From Eutrigla gurnardus (taxonomy: Eukaryota > Chordata > Actinopteri > Perciformes > Triglidae), in contig OY741264.1 of assembly GCA_963514095.1 (NCBI GenBank), positions 19,039,553-19,103,552 of the forward strand: a stretch of 64,000 nucleotides of DNA, given 5' to 3'. Positions 44,848 to 56,178 of this stretch are shown here, in pieces. The notes under the pieces were generated by a model. It saw nothing but the letters and a program-made list of their open reading frames with translations, was not told where the DNA came from and made no database searches. The position numbers were made by a program, and so were the translations under genes. The stretch's first letter is position 1. Each line of letters starts with the position of its first letter.

Positions 44848-46340
44848 ATTAAAACTGCAAGCAGTGTTGTGACGGGCACTCGCTCATATGCGGTCGTGGA
44901 GTGCCTGCGGTCACATGGCAGTGTCGTGGCAGCCTACCCCTGCTGGGCCGCCTCTTGTGGCGCAAGTTTAGACACGAGCGATCGACATTCAAAGCCATCT
45001 ATCTCTCACGTGCGGTTGTGGAGTGCCTGCGTTCACACGGCAGTGTCGCGGCCGCCTACCTGTGCTGCGGCCACCTCCTCGTAGCGCAAGTTTAGACACA
45101 AGCATTCAAGTTTAGACACAACATTCAAAGCCATCTATCTCCCTGACAGCTGTCTGAGGTGCATGTGAAGTGTGGAGCAGATGAGACAATGAATAAAATC
45201 ATTAGTAGGTGTGGAAAGTTTCATGACTGTTGATCTGGTGTGATCTAAAGTGAAACTACATTTCAGTCACAGAGCTCACACACGTCAGTGCCTTCCTGAC
45301 ATCTCTCCTCCTCCCCTGAGTGTAACGTCTCCCCCTCTGTGTCTTATTTGCAGGCTGAAATGAGAGGAATTTGTAAAAAAAAATAATCAGGTGCAGCTTT
45401 TACTTGGAAAAAGTCACAAAATCAGTGACATTTCCTGTCGCCAGTAGGTGGCGCTCTGACTGTGAGTCAATATTACAGTGCAGACCTGTTCATGGTGGGA
45501 CTCTTATCAAGTATGGAAACTTTGGGGCTGATAAGAGAAGAAACACTGAAGTTATAATAGTTTTGATGTTTATGGCGAAGGTTCCACTGACAGCTGTCAG
45601 AGGTGCATGTGAAGTTTGGAGCAGATCAGACAATGTATAAAGTCATTAGCATGTGTGGAAAGTTTAATGACTGTTAATCTGGTGTTAAAACAGTGACAGA
45701 GGTCACATCTCCTCCATGCCTTCCTGACATCTCGAGTCCCCTTAGTGTTTCTCCTTCCCCTCCCCCACTATTTACAGTCACAGAGCTGATACGCAGGTGG
45801 TTAAAAACTTTTTTTTTTTGCCCACTTCGTGTTGACCTTAGGCGGTGGGTCCAAGAGGCTTTTTTGTACATCTCCACATGGTCTATCAAGGAAAAAATAT
45901 GTTGTGTGTGTATGCCCAACCTAGAGGGGGGGCTGTTACTCAGAAGGAGGAATTAGTCAAAAAATAATAATCAGGTGCGGCTTTTACTTGGAAAAAGTCA
46001 CAAAATCAGTCACATTTCATGTCGCCATTAGGTGGCGCTCTGACTGTGAGTCAATATTGCAGTGCAGACGCATTCAGGACAGGACTCTTATCAAGTCGGA
46101 ATTTTTTGGAGCAGATCGGAGAAGAAACGCTGAAGTTATAACAGCTTTAATGCCTTTGGCGAAGGTTCAAAATAGTAGCGCAGTCATGGCGTCGCCTTGG
46201 CCACGCCCCTTAATATTATGGACAACTTTTTGTCCTTAAGGCCTTTCCAACCATATATCCAATTTTGGTATCAATCGGATCAACGGTACAGTCCAACATA
46301 GATCAAGTACAACCCCTGTGAATGGCCAAAAACGTCAAAA
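44848..46340 (+). repeat. Family J modular repeat with tandem units
   Basis: It begins 'aaaactgcaagcagtgttgt', a start I associate with a teleost-wide repeat. Two half-units at 44875-44975 and 45000-45100 share 'gtggagtgcctgcg' and 'cgcaagtttagacac'. Two larger modules follow, 45145-45588 and 45589-46165. Both start GACAGCTGTC and both contain 'ttacttggaaaaagtcac' and 'ggtggcgctctgactgtgag'. No coding content. Confidence 0.65.
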
Positions 46341-46379
46341 AATGGCAAAAAATGGCTCTCCTCCTCAGCTGCTGAATAT

Positions 46380-46640
46380 TCATCCACTCCATCATCTTGT
46401 GACTCGACTACTGCGACAGCATCCTAAACACGACATCCACAAAAATCCTCAACAAAATACAATATATCCAAAACTCAGCTCCTGCAACAGAAGTCAAATG
46501 ATGTCAGCCCATCCCAAAAACCTGCACTTGATCGCATTCAGCAAAGAATCCCATTCAAAATATACAACGCTCTCCACAGGCTCTTACCTTTCTGACCTGC
46601 ACCAACCTACTCCCACCTAGAACCTCGGATGTACCTGGAA
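46380..46640 (+). pseudogene. L2-like LINE ORF2 fragment, decayed
   Basis: Scattered frames give VTRLDYCDSIL-like words (gactcgactactgcgacagc), then STKILNKIQYIQNSA and QRIPFKIYNAL. In L2-like elements these follow the reverse transcriptase: D-Y-C-N-S, the Q-N-A-A-R region and the R-I-x-F-K-I-L region. About 80 codons survive with several frameshifts and a gap between the blocks. It has no catalytic part and no clear 3' tail. The family assignment is by order of motifs only. Confidence 0.6.
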
Positions 46641-47205
46641 CCTTGGATCCACCCACGCCAACTTCTGGGCTCCAACTGCATCATTCTAAATGGATGTTCA
46701 TTCTAAAAGTGTAAAGGTGTCTTCTGCAGAGATGTAATCTATCATTTATGCTGTGTTTCATCCCTATTTCCTCTGACCCAGTAGCCTCTATACTAATGCT
46801 TACACCCCTACACACCTCTCCCACATGTTACCTCTATAATGACTGGGCGGATTCAAATAGACTTGTAGTTGCAGAGGTACACTCAGAGATATATATCTTG
46901 GGCCCTAGTACACTCCAAAAACACTACATTACATTTCCTGAAATGAAACTGGGCAGCTTGGATCCTGTTATGAGTTTGCAGTCTCCATACTGGCTGGAGA
47001 ATAAACGATATCTCAATTTATCTACAAAGTCAATGCAAAGACGAAAACTTTGCCTCATTCACGTTTTTGCACAAGATGAAATAATTCAACTCGAGTGAGG
47101 AATTTAGATGATGCTGTGTCACGAAAGCCAATATGTGTTAAGATTGTCCACCTGTCATCCTGATGTTGCTGAATGGAGGGGGACAAATGTATATCCATCT
47201 GCAGT
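46641..47205. other. No gene recognised
   Basis: A 116-codon frame at 46748-47098 shows no motif. Nothing else stands out. Confidence 0.4.
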
Positions 47206-47452
47206 CCCCCAGAAGTCTACGATAGAAGCTCACATTAGTCCAGACACCAGATCAGACTATGTGGAGAAACCAGAGACTGTCTGTGATCCCCCAGAGGTCT
47301 ACGATAGTAGCTCACATTAGTCCAGAGACCAGACCAGACTATGTGGAGAAACCAGAGACTGTCTGTGATCCCCCAGAGGTCTAGATAGTAGCTCACATTA
47401 GTCCAGGGACCAGACCAGACTATGTGGGGAAACCAGAGACTGTCTGTGATCC
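47206..47452 (+). repeat. Tandem array, 3 x 82 bp
   Basis: Units start at 47206, 47288 and 47370, each from CCCCCAGA to CTGTCTGTGAT. Differences are few. The family B copy at 14.5 kb has a single unit, so this array expanded locally. Confidence 0.93.
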
Positions 47453-48000
47453 AAACAAAAAGGTCTCTGCTGTATTTATGTCTCAATGACCTTATTTGCA
47501 GTGTTGATGGAGCAGCTACAATGTTAGCATAGCCTAGCACCATCAACCAGACCCCATTCAGATAACAAGCATTTTATAAAAACATGACTTCAGACTTTTT
47601 ACTGATCACCATCATTATGGAGTTAATTCAGCATCCTTTTCATCTGGTTATTGATATTAAATCACAGCTAAATAGTTTATTCTGGGTTCCTCCAGCTGTA
47701 GTAAACCAGCCGATGTCGGTCTTACTAGATCCAGTGAATCCAGCTTGGTGAAATCCACCGAGCACCTCTGGATGATGTCATGAACTCAGACAGGATGGTG
47801 TTTTTGTTTCCTAGCTTATCTGGTGGGACTTCAACATGTACAAAGCAGCAACAGTGGTGATTTCAGCCGTGATGGAGGAAACCTGGTTGGTGTCTATGTA
47901 AAGGGAAGCCCCGCCTCCTCGCTAGTGATGGCAGTCAAACTTGAGTAATGGGAGGTGAAATGTTGCCTTGTGTTTGGTGTGAACGCAGCATTAAACCAGT
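47206..48000 (+). repeat. Family B repeat, contiguous copy
   Basis: It holds the head segment (matching 14430-14625 inverted) and the distal segment (matching 15745-16110) in one orientation, ending 'ggtgtgaacgcagcattaa'. Its first part is a tandem array at 47206-47452. Confidence 0.7.
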
Positions 48001-48849
48001 GGGATGCTCCTTTAGAACAAAAACAAACAGAAAAATCAGTTTAGCTGCTGCTGTGGGTGTGAAAAATAAAATACTAATATATTTACCATGGCCACAAATT
48101 CTATTTTAATATCAATAAAAAAAAAAAGTATTGAAATAGATATTAGTGTACAGAAGTTGACATTGCAGCAGCAGCAGCCAAGAGAAATGAGTGACAGCCA
48201 GCAGAACGATGAAGGATGAAATCCATCAACAGTTGAGTCATGTTTTATTCAACACAGTACGAAGGGCACAACGCAGCGTTGCTCCCTTTATGTTAATGAA
48301 ATAATATTAATATAGTTTGCCTCATAGCCTGTGTGATATGAGACATACTATACTGTGTCCTGTATGTGTGTACGTTGTGATGAGAAAGTGACAAAGTTGC
48401 TTCTCTGTATGCTGAAAACCTGAGTGTGAGACACAGACAGGTCTGAGACAGAGACAGGTCTGAGACATAGACAAGTCTGAGACTCTATGCTTGTCCCATG
48501 CTTGTCTTCACTTCATACTTATAGATAGAAACAATACAAGATAACTTCTGAGCTACAGCTGATATCAAACTGGTCTCATGAACACATTCACACTTACATT
48601 CATGTGGAGCTGAAAGGTCACTTCAAGAGTCTGTCTTCTGTACGGTGATGTATCTCAGTGAAACAGGATAAACAGTTGACTTGATTTGTAAAGGATGAAC
48701 TCACAACCTTCTGTGGCTCTGTGCTGCTCTAAACATCTGATTGGTTGGTGGATGGATGCCATGATACTATTGTTTGCTACTAGCTGATGTAAACACGCGC
48801 CATGTTCTGTTTTGTTCTGTTGATAATAAAGTAAAGTTCCTTAAACTGT
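48001..48849. other. No gene; short tandem at 48417-48482
   Basis: A 22-bp-like unit 'acagacaggtctgagac' is repeated about three times. The rest is unrecognised. Confidence 0.5.
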
Positions 48850-49235
48850 CATTCTCTCTGTTGGCAATTAGGGGGTGACTCCTCTGGTTGTATAAGGTCT
48901 ATGAGAAAATGGTCCTACTTCTCTCTTGATGTATTATCTCAGTAAACAGTTAATGTTCTCAATCTCTAGTTTCAAGTCTTCTTCAATCCAGCATGATGTT
49001 CATTTAGTACATTATGGTCCATTTAGAGTCCAACAAACCAGAAAGCAGGGGATGCTTTAGGGGGCGGGGCTACCTGCGGATTGACAGGTCGCTACCATGC
49101 TACCAATGCAGTTAGCTACTTAGATGACTTTAACACTTGTTAAATACTTGTAAAGTTGACCTTGAATTATGAAGCTAACTTTGTTAGCAACTTCACACCA
49201 GAATCCAGATGGATCCAGATCCAGTAAGGGGGCAT
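48850..49235 (+). repeat. Family A dispersed repeat
   Basis: Collinear with 29990-30340, from 'ggcaattagggggtgactcc' to 'gatggatccagatccagta'. Confidence 0.7.
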
Positions 49236-50780
49236 TGTTTGTCTGACTATCCCATCGCCCCTCCTCTGAATCCTGAATATATATCTATTCAACAGGGGGA
49301 CAGAACAATGACTATTAATTGGAGGCTCATGCTGTTTTACTGAAATCCTGTGCTCTGCCTTTTTTTGGAACTAAAAAAATGTCTCTTAAAAGTCTGATGT
49401 TAGCTGAGTGATGACCCTTTAATTCTAAGTTTGTAAAGCAGTGTGGAGGTTGAAACTAGTTGGACATCCACTAAAGTTCAGCCATTATACTATCACACAC
49501 ACACACAGAGGGGTGTTGTTTTTGTTAACCCGAGCACTGTTCCCTGTATTAATATATGTACCGCAAATGTTCTGTCACAGGCAATCTCACTGCTCTCGTT
49601 TTCATCCTTATTATTCTCCTACTACATCACACACACACACACCTGATGAGAGGACCTGGATAACAAGACTTGCCTGTCCAAACACATATCTTGGCACATT
49701 AGGCTTGCAAGCAGGACTTCCAAGTATGGTGTGTGTGTGTGTGTGTGTGTGTGTGCCATCATCATTAATATGGGGTCAGTGCAGTGGTATCATGTTGAGA
49801 TCTGCTGTTTCCATGCTCCTCTATCTCTGTCGACAGCTCCATGTCTGCTCTGATTCTGCTTACAAACTACTAATCACTGTTGAGACATTCTTGGCCTGTT
49901 GCATAAAGGCCCTGAAGCACGCGCACACACACATACACACACACACTTGAAGCAACAACACTCCAGCAGTGCTCCTTGTTGCTGTGCTCTGTGTGAATAA
50001 AGGAGAGGACATCCAGCTGTAAACAGGCTTCATGAATCCGAGGAATGTTCTGACTGGAAACTAAATTCAGATCACTTTAGGTGCTCGATAACTAACTGGC
50101 AGGAGAAGGAGGCTGTGACCTCCAGACAGACAGACTAATGATATTTCGGAACAAAATTTCTTGATCTACCAGATGGTTTTGAGAGGCCGGCACCGGCAAC
50201 TCTTTTTTAGCTGGTGATTGGTTGAATCATTGGCCAATCAAACTCTTACCAAAGCGGGTCGGGAGAAAGGCTGAAACATCTTCTTGACAGAGAAGAACCT
50301 TCAGAAAGAACCTTTGTTCTCCCGTTCTAGCAGACCTGATGCTGTTGCAGTGCCTACGCTAGACCAACAGTGGTGCATGTACATGCTGCTAGCTCACACT
50401 CATCCGTCTTAAATTGCTGTTTTTTCATGTTTGTTATCGGAGCACCTCGATTATGTGACAGGATACTCTCGTCAACACCAAAGAAGGAACATTGCGGGTT
50501 GGATCAAGTACAGTGGACCTTCAGGGTGTTGCTTTCATTACTCCAAACTCAGAGCTCTTAATCAGCCTTTTTTGTGTGAAGAATCCAAAAGAACTAGCTG
50601 AGGAGGTCGGAGTACGGTTGGCAAAGTCCACGCTGCAGTTCTTTTAACATGTTCACTGCAAACACAACACGCTCTGGGTTCACTTTGCTCTTTTATAAAA
50701 CACTTTGATATTGTATTTCAGCCCTCTAGGCTTTCCATAGGGACTGTTTTTGGCAAATAATAACAAGCAATAATATTTTT
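49236..50780. other. No gene; several short CA/TG runs
   Basis: Small CA or TG runs at about 49495, 49630, 49730-49755 and 49921-49947. The 169-codon frame across 49441-49950 is broken up by these runs and has no motif, so I do not call it. Confidence 0.5.
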
Positions 50781-51729
50781 GGGCCTGTTCCAGAAAGCAG
50801 GCTATACCAACTCTGAACCTAACCCTGAACTCTGAGTTGACCAACTCTGAGATGGGCAACTCTGAGTTTTCGGTTCCAGAAAAGCAGTTCTGAATTAGTT
50901 CAGTAAACTCTGAGTTACGCGCGTGCCTGCCGACTCTACAAAGCCATCATCAATGGAGCTCCAATACTACGATTCACCATGGCAACCTGGAAGGAGTTAT
51001 TAGATATTACTGAGTGTTTATGTAGAAAACAAGCTCGTTAGAAAGCAGAGCAACGTAACTGCATCAAAGTAGAGACAGTTGGCGTGGCAGACATTTACGG
51101 CCCGACTTAATTCATATAACTGAAAGAAACTGTCGATTGATCTAAAGGTGAAGTCTTTATTTTCGGCTTCGCAGAGCGATACTGTGGTATAACGATTAGC
51201 AACGCTGCCTACGGTGCAGGCAACAAGGGTTCAACTCACCAAAAAGAAAGTGGCTTCAGTTGAAAATAAACATAAGCATAAGAATATTGCAGAAAAATGT
51301 AGACTAAAGCATATGATTTTAATCATTTCACATATTAAACAGTAAATATAAGGAACTATTTCAACACAGAAATGTCACAGAACACGGAAAAAACGGTAAT
51401 TTCATTCTAAGTAATCAAAATCCTCTCCCGTCGTAAAGCTGTTAGAATCACTTTTATTTCCGTATCGATTAGGTTGACGAGGAAAGGACATTTTTTTCAG
51501 AGTTCGTTCAGATTCCGGAAAAAGGCGGAGACATGTAGGGAGAAACTTAGGGTATGTTGAAGCAAACCTGCCAGCGAGCAGGTTAGGTTCACAGAGTCAG
51601 TTACTATGGTAACTGACCTAAAGGTTGAGTTACCTCTCTTTCTCTGGAACGGAAAACTCAGAGTATCCCTCTTCTCAGGGTTAACAAACTCAGAGTTTCA
51701 GGAAAACCCACTTTCTGGAACGGGCCCCA
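50781..51729 (+). mobile_element. Family E element, complete copy
   Basis: The inverted ends GGGCCTGTTCCAGAAAGC (50781) and CTTTCTGGAACGGGCCCC (ending 51729) bound 949 bp. Subterminal 'aactctgag' words are frequent at both ends in inverted orientation (for example 50812-50910 and 51650-51700). Inside are a Myb-like coding remnant (SNVTASK, then RQLAWQTFTARLNSYN, stop near 51122) and a tRNA-like module at 51174-51240. The ends and the Myb-like piece suggest a Harbinger-type origin; no clear 3-bp duplication was seen. Confidence 0.7.
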
Positions 51730-52144
51730 GGTCTGTCTATGTGAAGGGTAATGCTTTTTTTCTCCACCAGCAGACAGCAAAGAAGAACTGCCACGGTCTG
51801 AGCCAATCAGAGGCAGTTGGGGCAACCTTTGTCTCTGATTGACTCTGATCTTCTTCGCTGAATGTTGGTTGAAAAGAGTGTAGAAGCCTTAAAGGGATAG
51901 TTCGGAATTTTGGACATAAGACCTATTTTCCAAGTCAGCCGGTGTGTTCGAGACGACTGGAGACGTTTTCAAGAAATTTCATTCAGTTCTTCTAGTTGCC
52001 GAGTTCGCTTGTGCTATGGCTAGCGCAAGTCAATCGTTCTAGCTAGCATGGCATTAAAAACACTCATACCAACTCCACAGTGCACCCGAGGCAAATCAAT
52101 TGTAACGGCAGACTATCGATGTACATATCTGTGTTGATAGAATA

Positions 52145-55100
52145 GAAGGGGGGGGGGGGTGTTAGTGGGTCATGCTAGTCGAGGTGAAGTCTGAACAGGT
52201 GAGTCTTGAGCCTTTTTCGGAAAATGGCAAATGACTCAGCTGTCCTGACATTAGTCGGGAGTTCGTTCCACCACTGAGGCGCCAGAACAGAGAAGAGTCT
52301 GGACTTTGCTGAGCGACATTTGTTTGATTTCAGCGATGGTGGTACCAGCCGGCCAGCTGAAGTAGAGGAGCAAAGTGCTCGCTTCGGGGCATGAGGTTTG
52401 ACCAGTGTTTGAAGGTAGATGGGTGCCGTTCCATTGATGGCCCTGAAGGCCAGTGTCATCGTCTTGAATTGGATGCGTGCTGCAACAGGGAGCCAGTGGA
52501 GGTCACGGAGGAGGGGGGTCACATGGGAGAATTTGGGTAGATTGAAGATAAGGCGTGCTGCAGCATTCTGGATATGGTTTAATCGCAGAGGCCGGGAGTC
52601 CGGCCAGGGGAGAGTTGCAGTAGTCAAGGCGGGAGATGACCAGTGCTTGGACCAAGAGTTGCGTTGCATCCTTTGTGAGGAAGGTCCGAATCCTGCGGAT
52701 GTTGTAGAGGGCAAATCTGCAGAATCGGGCCACAGCAGTGATGTTGGGGGTGCAGGATAGTTGGTCATCGAGGATTACACCCAGGTTCCTCGCAGTTGAC
52801 GACGGCAATACTGTGATGCCCTCGACAGTGACCGACAGGTCCATGCGAGGGCAGTCTTTCCCTGGGATGAAGAGGAGTTCGGTTTTATTCAGGTTAAGCT
52901 TGAGGTGATGTGCAGTTGTCCAGACAGAGATGTCAGCCAGACAGTCCGAGATGCGAGTTGCAATGTGAGTGTCAGAGGACGGGGGAAAAGAGAGGAACAG
53001 CTGGGTGTCATCTGCGTAGCAATGGTAAGAGAATCCATGCGATGTGATAACAGAACCTAGTGATCTGGTGTATAGTGAGAACAGAAGCGGTCCTAATACT
53101 GAGCCTTGAGGGACACCCGTGTCTAGAGAACAGGGTTTGGACATAGAGCCATTCCATGTGACCTGAAAGGTGCAATTTGTCAGGTATGATGTAAACCAGG
53201 CGAGAGCAGAGTCAGTTATGCCAAGTTCAGCCAGAGTGGAGAGGAGGATTTGGTGATTGACTGTGTCGAACGCAGCAGATAGGTCGAGGAGAACGAGAAC
53301 GGAGGAGTGGGACGAGGCTCTGGCGTCTCGCAGGGACTCGGTCACTGTGAGGAGGGCCGTCTCAGTGGAGTGAGCAGTCCTGAATCCTGATTGATTAGGG
53401 TCTAGGAGGTTGTTCAGCGAGAGATAGGATGACAGTTGGTTGTAGTAGGCGGCACGTTCCAAGGTTTTAGAGAGGAATGAAAGAAGAGATACAGGTCTGT
53501 AGCTTTGGATGTCAGTAGCGTCTAGGGTGGGTTTTTTAAGGAGAGGCTTCACGGTAGCTGTCTTAAAATCCACTGGAATGAAACCTGAGGTGAGGGAGGA
53601 GTTGATCAGGGTGGTGAGGAATGGCAAGATGTCGTGTGAGATGTCTTGGAGAAGAGAGGAGGGGATCGGGTCGAGGGAGCAGCTGGTGGCACGGTTAGAT
53701 GTAACAAGTGCGTGAACATCTTCAGAGGTGAGAGGGGTAAAGCTGGTAAGACCATCCGAGTTGAGGGTTGGGGGAGATGTCTTCTGGGAGGGAATAGGCG
53801 TAAATGAGGAGCTGATGTAATTTACTTTCTTGGTAAAGTAAGTAGCAAAGTCATCGGCAGTAAGGAAGGAAGGGGGGGAGGGGTAGGAGGGGTGAGGAGG
53901 GAGGAGAACACGGAGAAGAGTTTCCTGGGGTTGGAGGCAGAAGAGTTGATCTTTGCCAGGTAGAAGGCAGATTTAGCTGCCGAAACAGTTGAGGTGAAGT
54001 CAGAGAGGAGGCGGTGGTAGTGAGTAAGGTCCTCGTGCTGGCCCGATTTCTTCCATTTTCTCTCTGACGCTCGCAACAATGATCTGTTGGTTCGCAGAGG
54101 TTCAGACAGCCAGGGAGGGGGGGGGGGGAGATGATCGCGCAGGTCGTGAGATAGGGGGACAGAGAGTGTCCAAAGAAGAGGAGAGTGAGGACATCAGGAT
54201 GGAGGAGGCTTCCTCAGTAGATATTAAGGAGAACTGTTCTGAGGATGGTAGCGAGGAGATAACAGTTGAGGAGAGAGCGGAGGGAGTGAGGGATTTCAGG
54301 TTGCGGCGGCTGGTGACCATTCGAGGCGTAGAGGGGAGGGATGTGGTGGGCTCCATGGGGAGGGAGAAAGTCACAAAGTGGTGGTCGGACACGGTGAGCG
54401 GGGTAACAGAGTGCCGAGATGCCACAGGATCTTGTGAAGACAAGGTCAAGTTGGTTCCCGGCGCGGTGAGTTGGTGGAGAGGGGGAGAGTGTAAGGTCAA
54501 ATGCGGAAAAGAAGTCGATGAATTCAGATGAGTGCAGCTTTCCCGAGTGGATGTTGAAGTCACCGAGGACGACGAGTGGTGTGCCATCATCAGGGGAGCA
54601 GCTCAGGAGGGCATCCATCTCACCCAAAAAGTCACCGAGAGGACCGGGTGGGCGATAGATCACTACGATGTTGAGTTTGAAAGGAAGGGTGACAGAGACG
54701 GCGTGGAATTCAAGTGTAGATCGGGGTAGGTGGTCCAGAGGAAGGATCTGGTAGGACCATCTCGGTGAGATGAGGAGCCCAGTTCCTCCTCCTCGCCCTG
54801 TTCGTCTTGGGGAGTGTGAAAACGAGTAGGCAGTTGAAAGGGCAGCTGGAGTGGCAGTGTTTTCTGGGGTGATCCAGGTCTCTGTGAGGGCCAGGAAGTG
54901 GAGAGACTGCAGGGACGCATAGGCTGAGATGGTGTCCGCCTTCTTGACTGCAGACTGGCAGTTCCATAGCCCCCCTAGTACTTCAAGGTCCTTACCGGTG
55001 GAGAATGGTGGGTAGCAGAGATTGGATGGGTTACAGCCTCGAGTGAAGGGTCTCCGGTGAAATCTTCTCCAGTGTGATGTCCTGACTGGGATAAGACACA

Positions 55101-55230
55101 TGGCTGCGAGGGGGGGTAAGATGTTATGCCTACCTCGGTGGACTCCCGCAGATAGACTCCCTTGTCTTTGTTCAGCTGTCTTCGTTCAGATGGCCAGACG
55201 CTGCAGCTGACGCTGTAGTGACAGCCTTTT
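52145..55230 (-). mobile_element. LINE 3 (L2-like), nearly full coding length
   Basis: Minus-strand element inside family G copy 2. Coding starts near 55101 and stops at 52172-52174. The 3' side (low coordinate) ends almost at once in a G/C homopolymer at 52148-52159, so the usual 3' UTR, seen in the copy at 20155-20318, is lacking. The 5' limit is approximate. No clear target duplication was found. Confidence 0.75.
52172..55101 (-). pseudogene. LINE 3 ORF2: endonuclease and reverse transcriptase
   Basis: From the 5' side, 55101-54410 encodes an APE-type endonuclease: FLALTETWITPE (catalytic Glu), VIYRPPGPLGDF, LVVLGDFNIH (Asp/Asn) and NQLDLVFT. The SDHHF block follows in another frame near 54380, so there is one frameshift. 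A linker at 54079-53822 includes ERKWKKSGQHEDLTHY. The reverse transcriptase is open for 374 codons (53627-52503) with KTATVKPLLKKPTLDATD, VLLDLSAAFDTVNHQ, GVPQGSVLGPLLF, CYADDTQLFLSF and LNLNKTELLFIPG; all core motifs including YADD are intact. A frameshift after SRLDYCNS, near 52550, leads to the C-terminal part ending KTHLFRLHLD. The protein would nick DNA and prime reverse transcription. A few frameshifts disable it, yet it is the best-kept copy here. Confidence 0.93.
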
Positions 55231-55624
55231 TAGTGCGCAGTTTACCGTAAGTACTGTGTGTGACCCCTCCCTCTAATCAAGTCTATTCACTATACCTGAG
55301 GTGGCTCAAACTTAGTTGATTACTCACTTAGCATAGGCAGTTTCACGACGATTTCAACAACAAGCTATCAGCACAAGACTAAATGTTGCAACTAGCTTTA
55401 CTCACACAATGCCTGAACCCAAATCTACAATTAGTTTCTGACTTACCAACAACAGACAAAGCAGCTTCCTTCCTTGCTCCAGACTTGCGCTAGCCATAGC
55501 ACAAGCAAATTTGGCAACTAGAAGAACTAAATGAAATTTCTTGAAAACGTCTCCAGACATCTCAAACACACCGGCTGACTTGGAAAATAGGTCTTATGTC
55601 CAAAATTCCGAACTATCCCTTTAA

Positions 55625-56135
55625 TATACTATGTTAGAAACTGTAGTTATCCTGCTCCTCCTCGAGGGACACAAATAAGGAGCTGAATGAACTGTAGACG
55701 TTTCATCGTAAAGAAGGGTGCTGTTCCCCTAACACGACCCCTCCCAGCACAGACACGACATCATCAGCAGAGTTAACCGCTTCACCACCTGTCTCTCCTC
55801 GCATCGTAAGTAGCCTGTCCGGTCTCATCGGACTCTGAGCCGGTGTCTTGAACCAGGCAGTCTGGATGGTCCTAGTTTTAAGATCAGGTGTGTGATCGGT
55901 CTCCAGTTCACTGCGGGCAGCCGACATTATGTATTTACTGAAAAGAGTAAGAGCAGAGCCTGGCTGGGAACGCTGCTTTTATTGTCGCAGCCTCGTGGTT
56001 CAGAATCGAAATGTTAAACGAAACAACTGGTACCAGGACTCTAAAGATGTGCTCGTTATCAAGCAACTAAAGCTTGTCACAGGTTTGAAAATCGTTCGAA
56101 TCAGGCTTGTTAGAGCAGGGAGAAACCTAAAACAT
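55625..56135. other. No gene recognised
   Basis: Spacer; a 74-codon minus frame at 55703-55927 shows no motif. Confidence 0.4.
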
Positions 56136-56178
56136 GCAGGACAGGGGCTCTCCAGGACCGGAGTTGGGCACCCCTGAC
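56136..56178 (-). repeat. hAT-type terminus fragment
   Basis: 'ccaggaccggagttgggcac' + CCCTG is the inverted end of an abundant fish hAT MITE (CAGGGGTGCCCAACTCCGG). No partner end is visible. Confidence 0.55.

Larger units (their letters stand above)
51893..55620 (+). mobile_element. TTAA-type transposon (family G), copy 2, split by a LINE
   Basis: The left end AGGGATAGTTCGGAATTTTG (51893) and right end AACTATCCCT (55620) match copy 1 at 36405-37584. TTAA flanks both (51889-51892, 55621-55624). The left subterminal part runs to about 52144 and the right part begins near 55483. Between them sits a minus-strand LINE. The ORF of copy 1 has no counterpart here. Confidence 0.88.

Noticed and set aside
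49441..49950. 169-codon plus frame
   Set aside because: Built from several CA/TG runs joined by sequence without motifs.
54079..54531. 150-codon plus-strand frame rich in Glu/Gly
   Set aside because: It is the antisense of the LINE 3 endonuclease-linker region; codon content mirrors the minus-strand gene.
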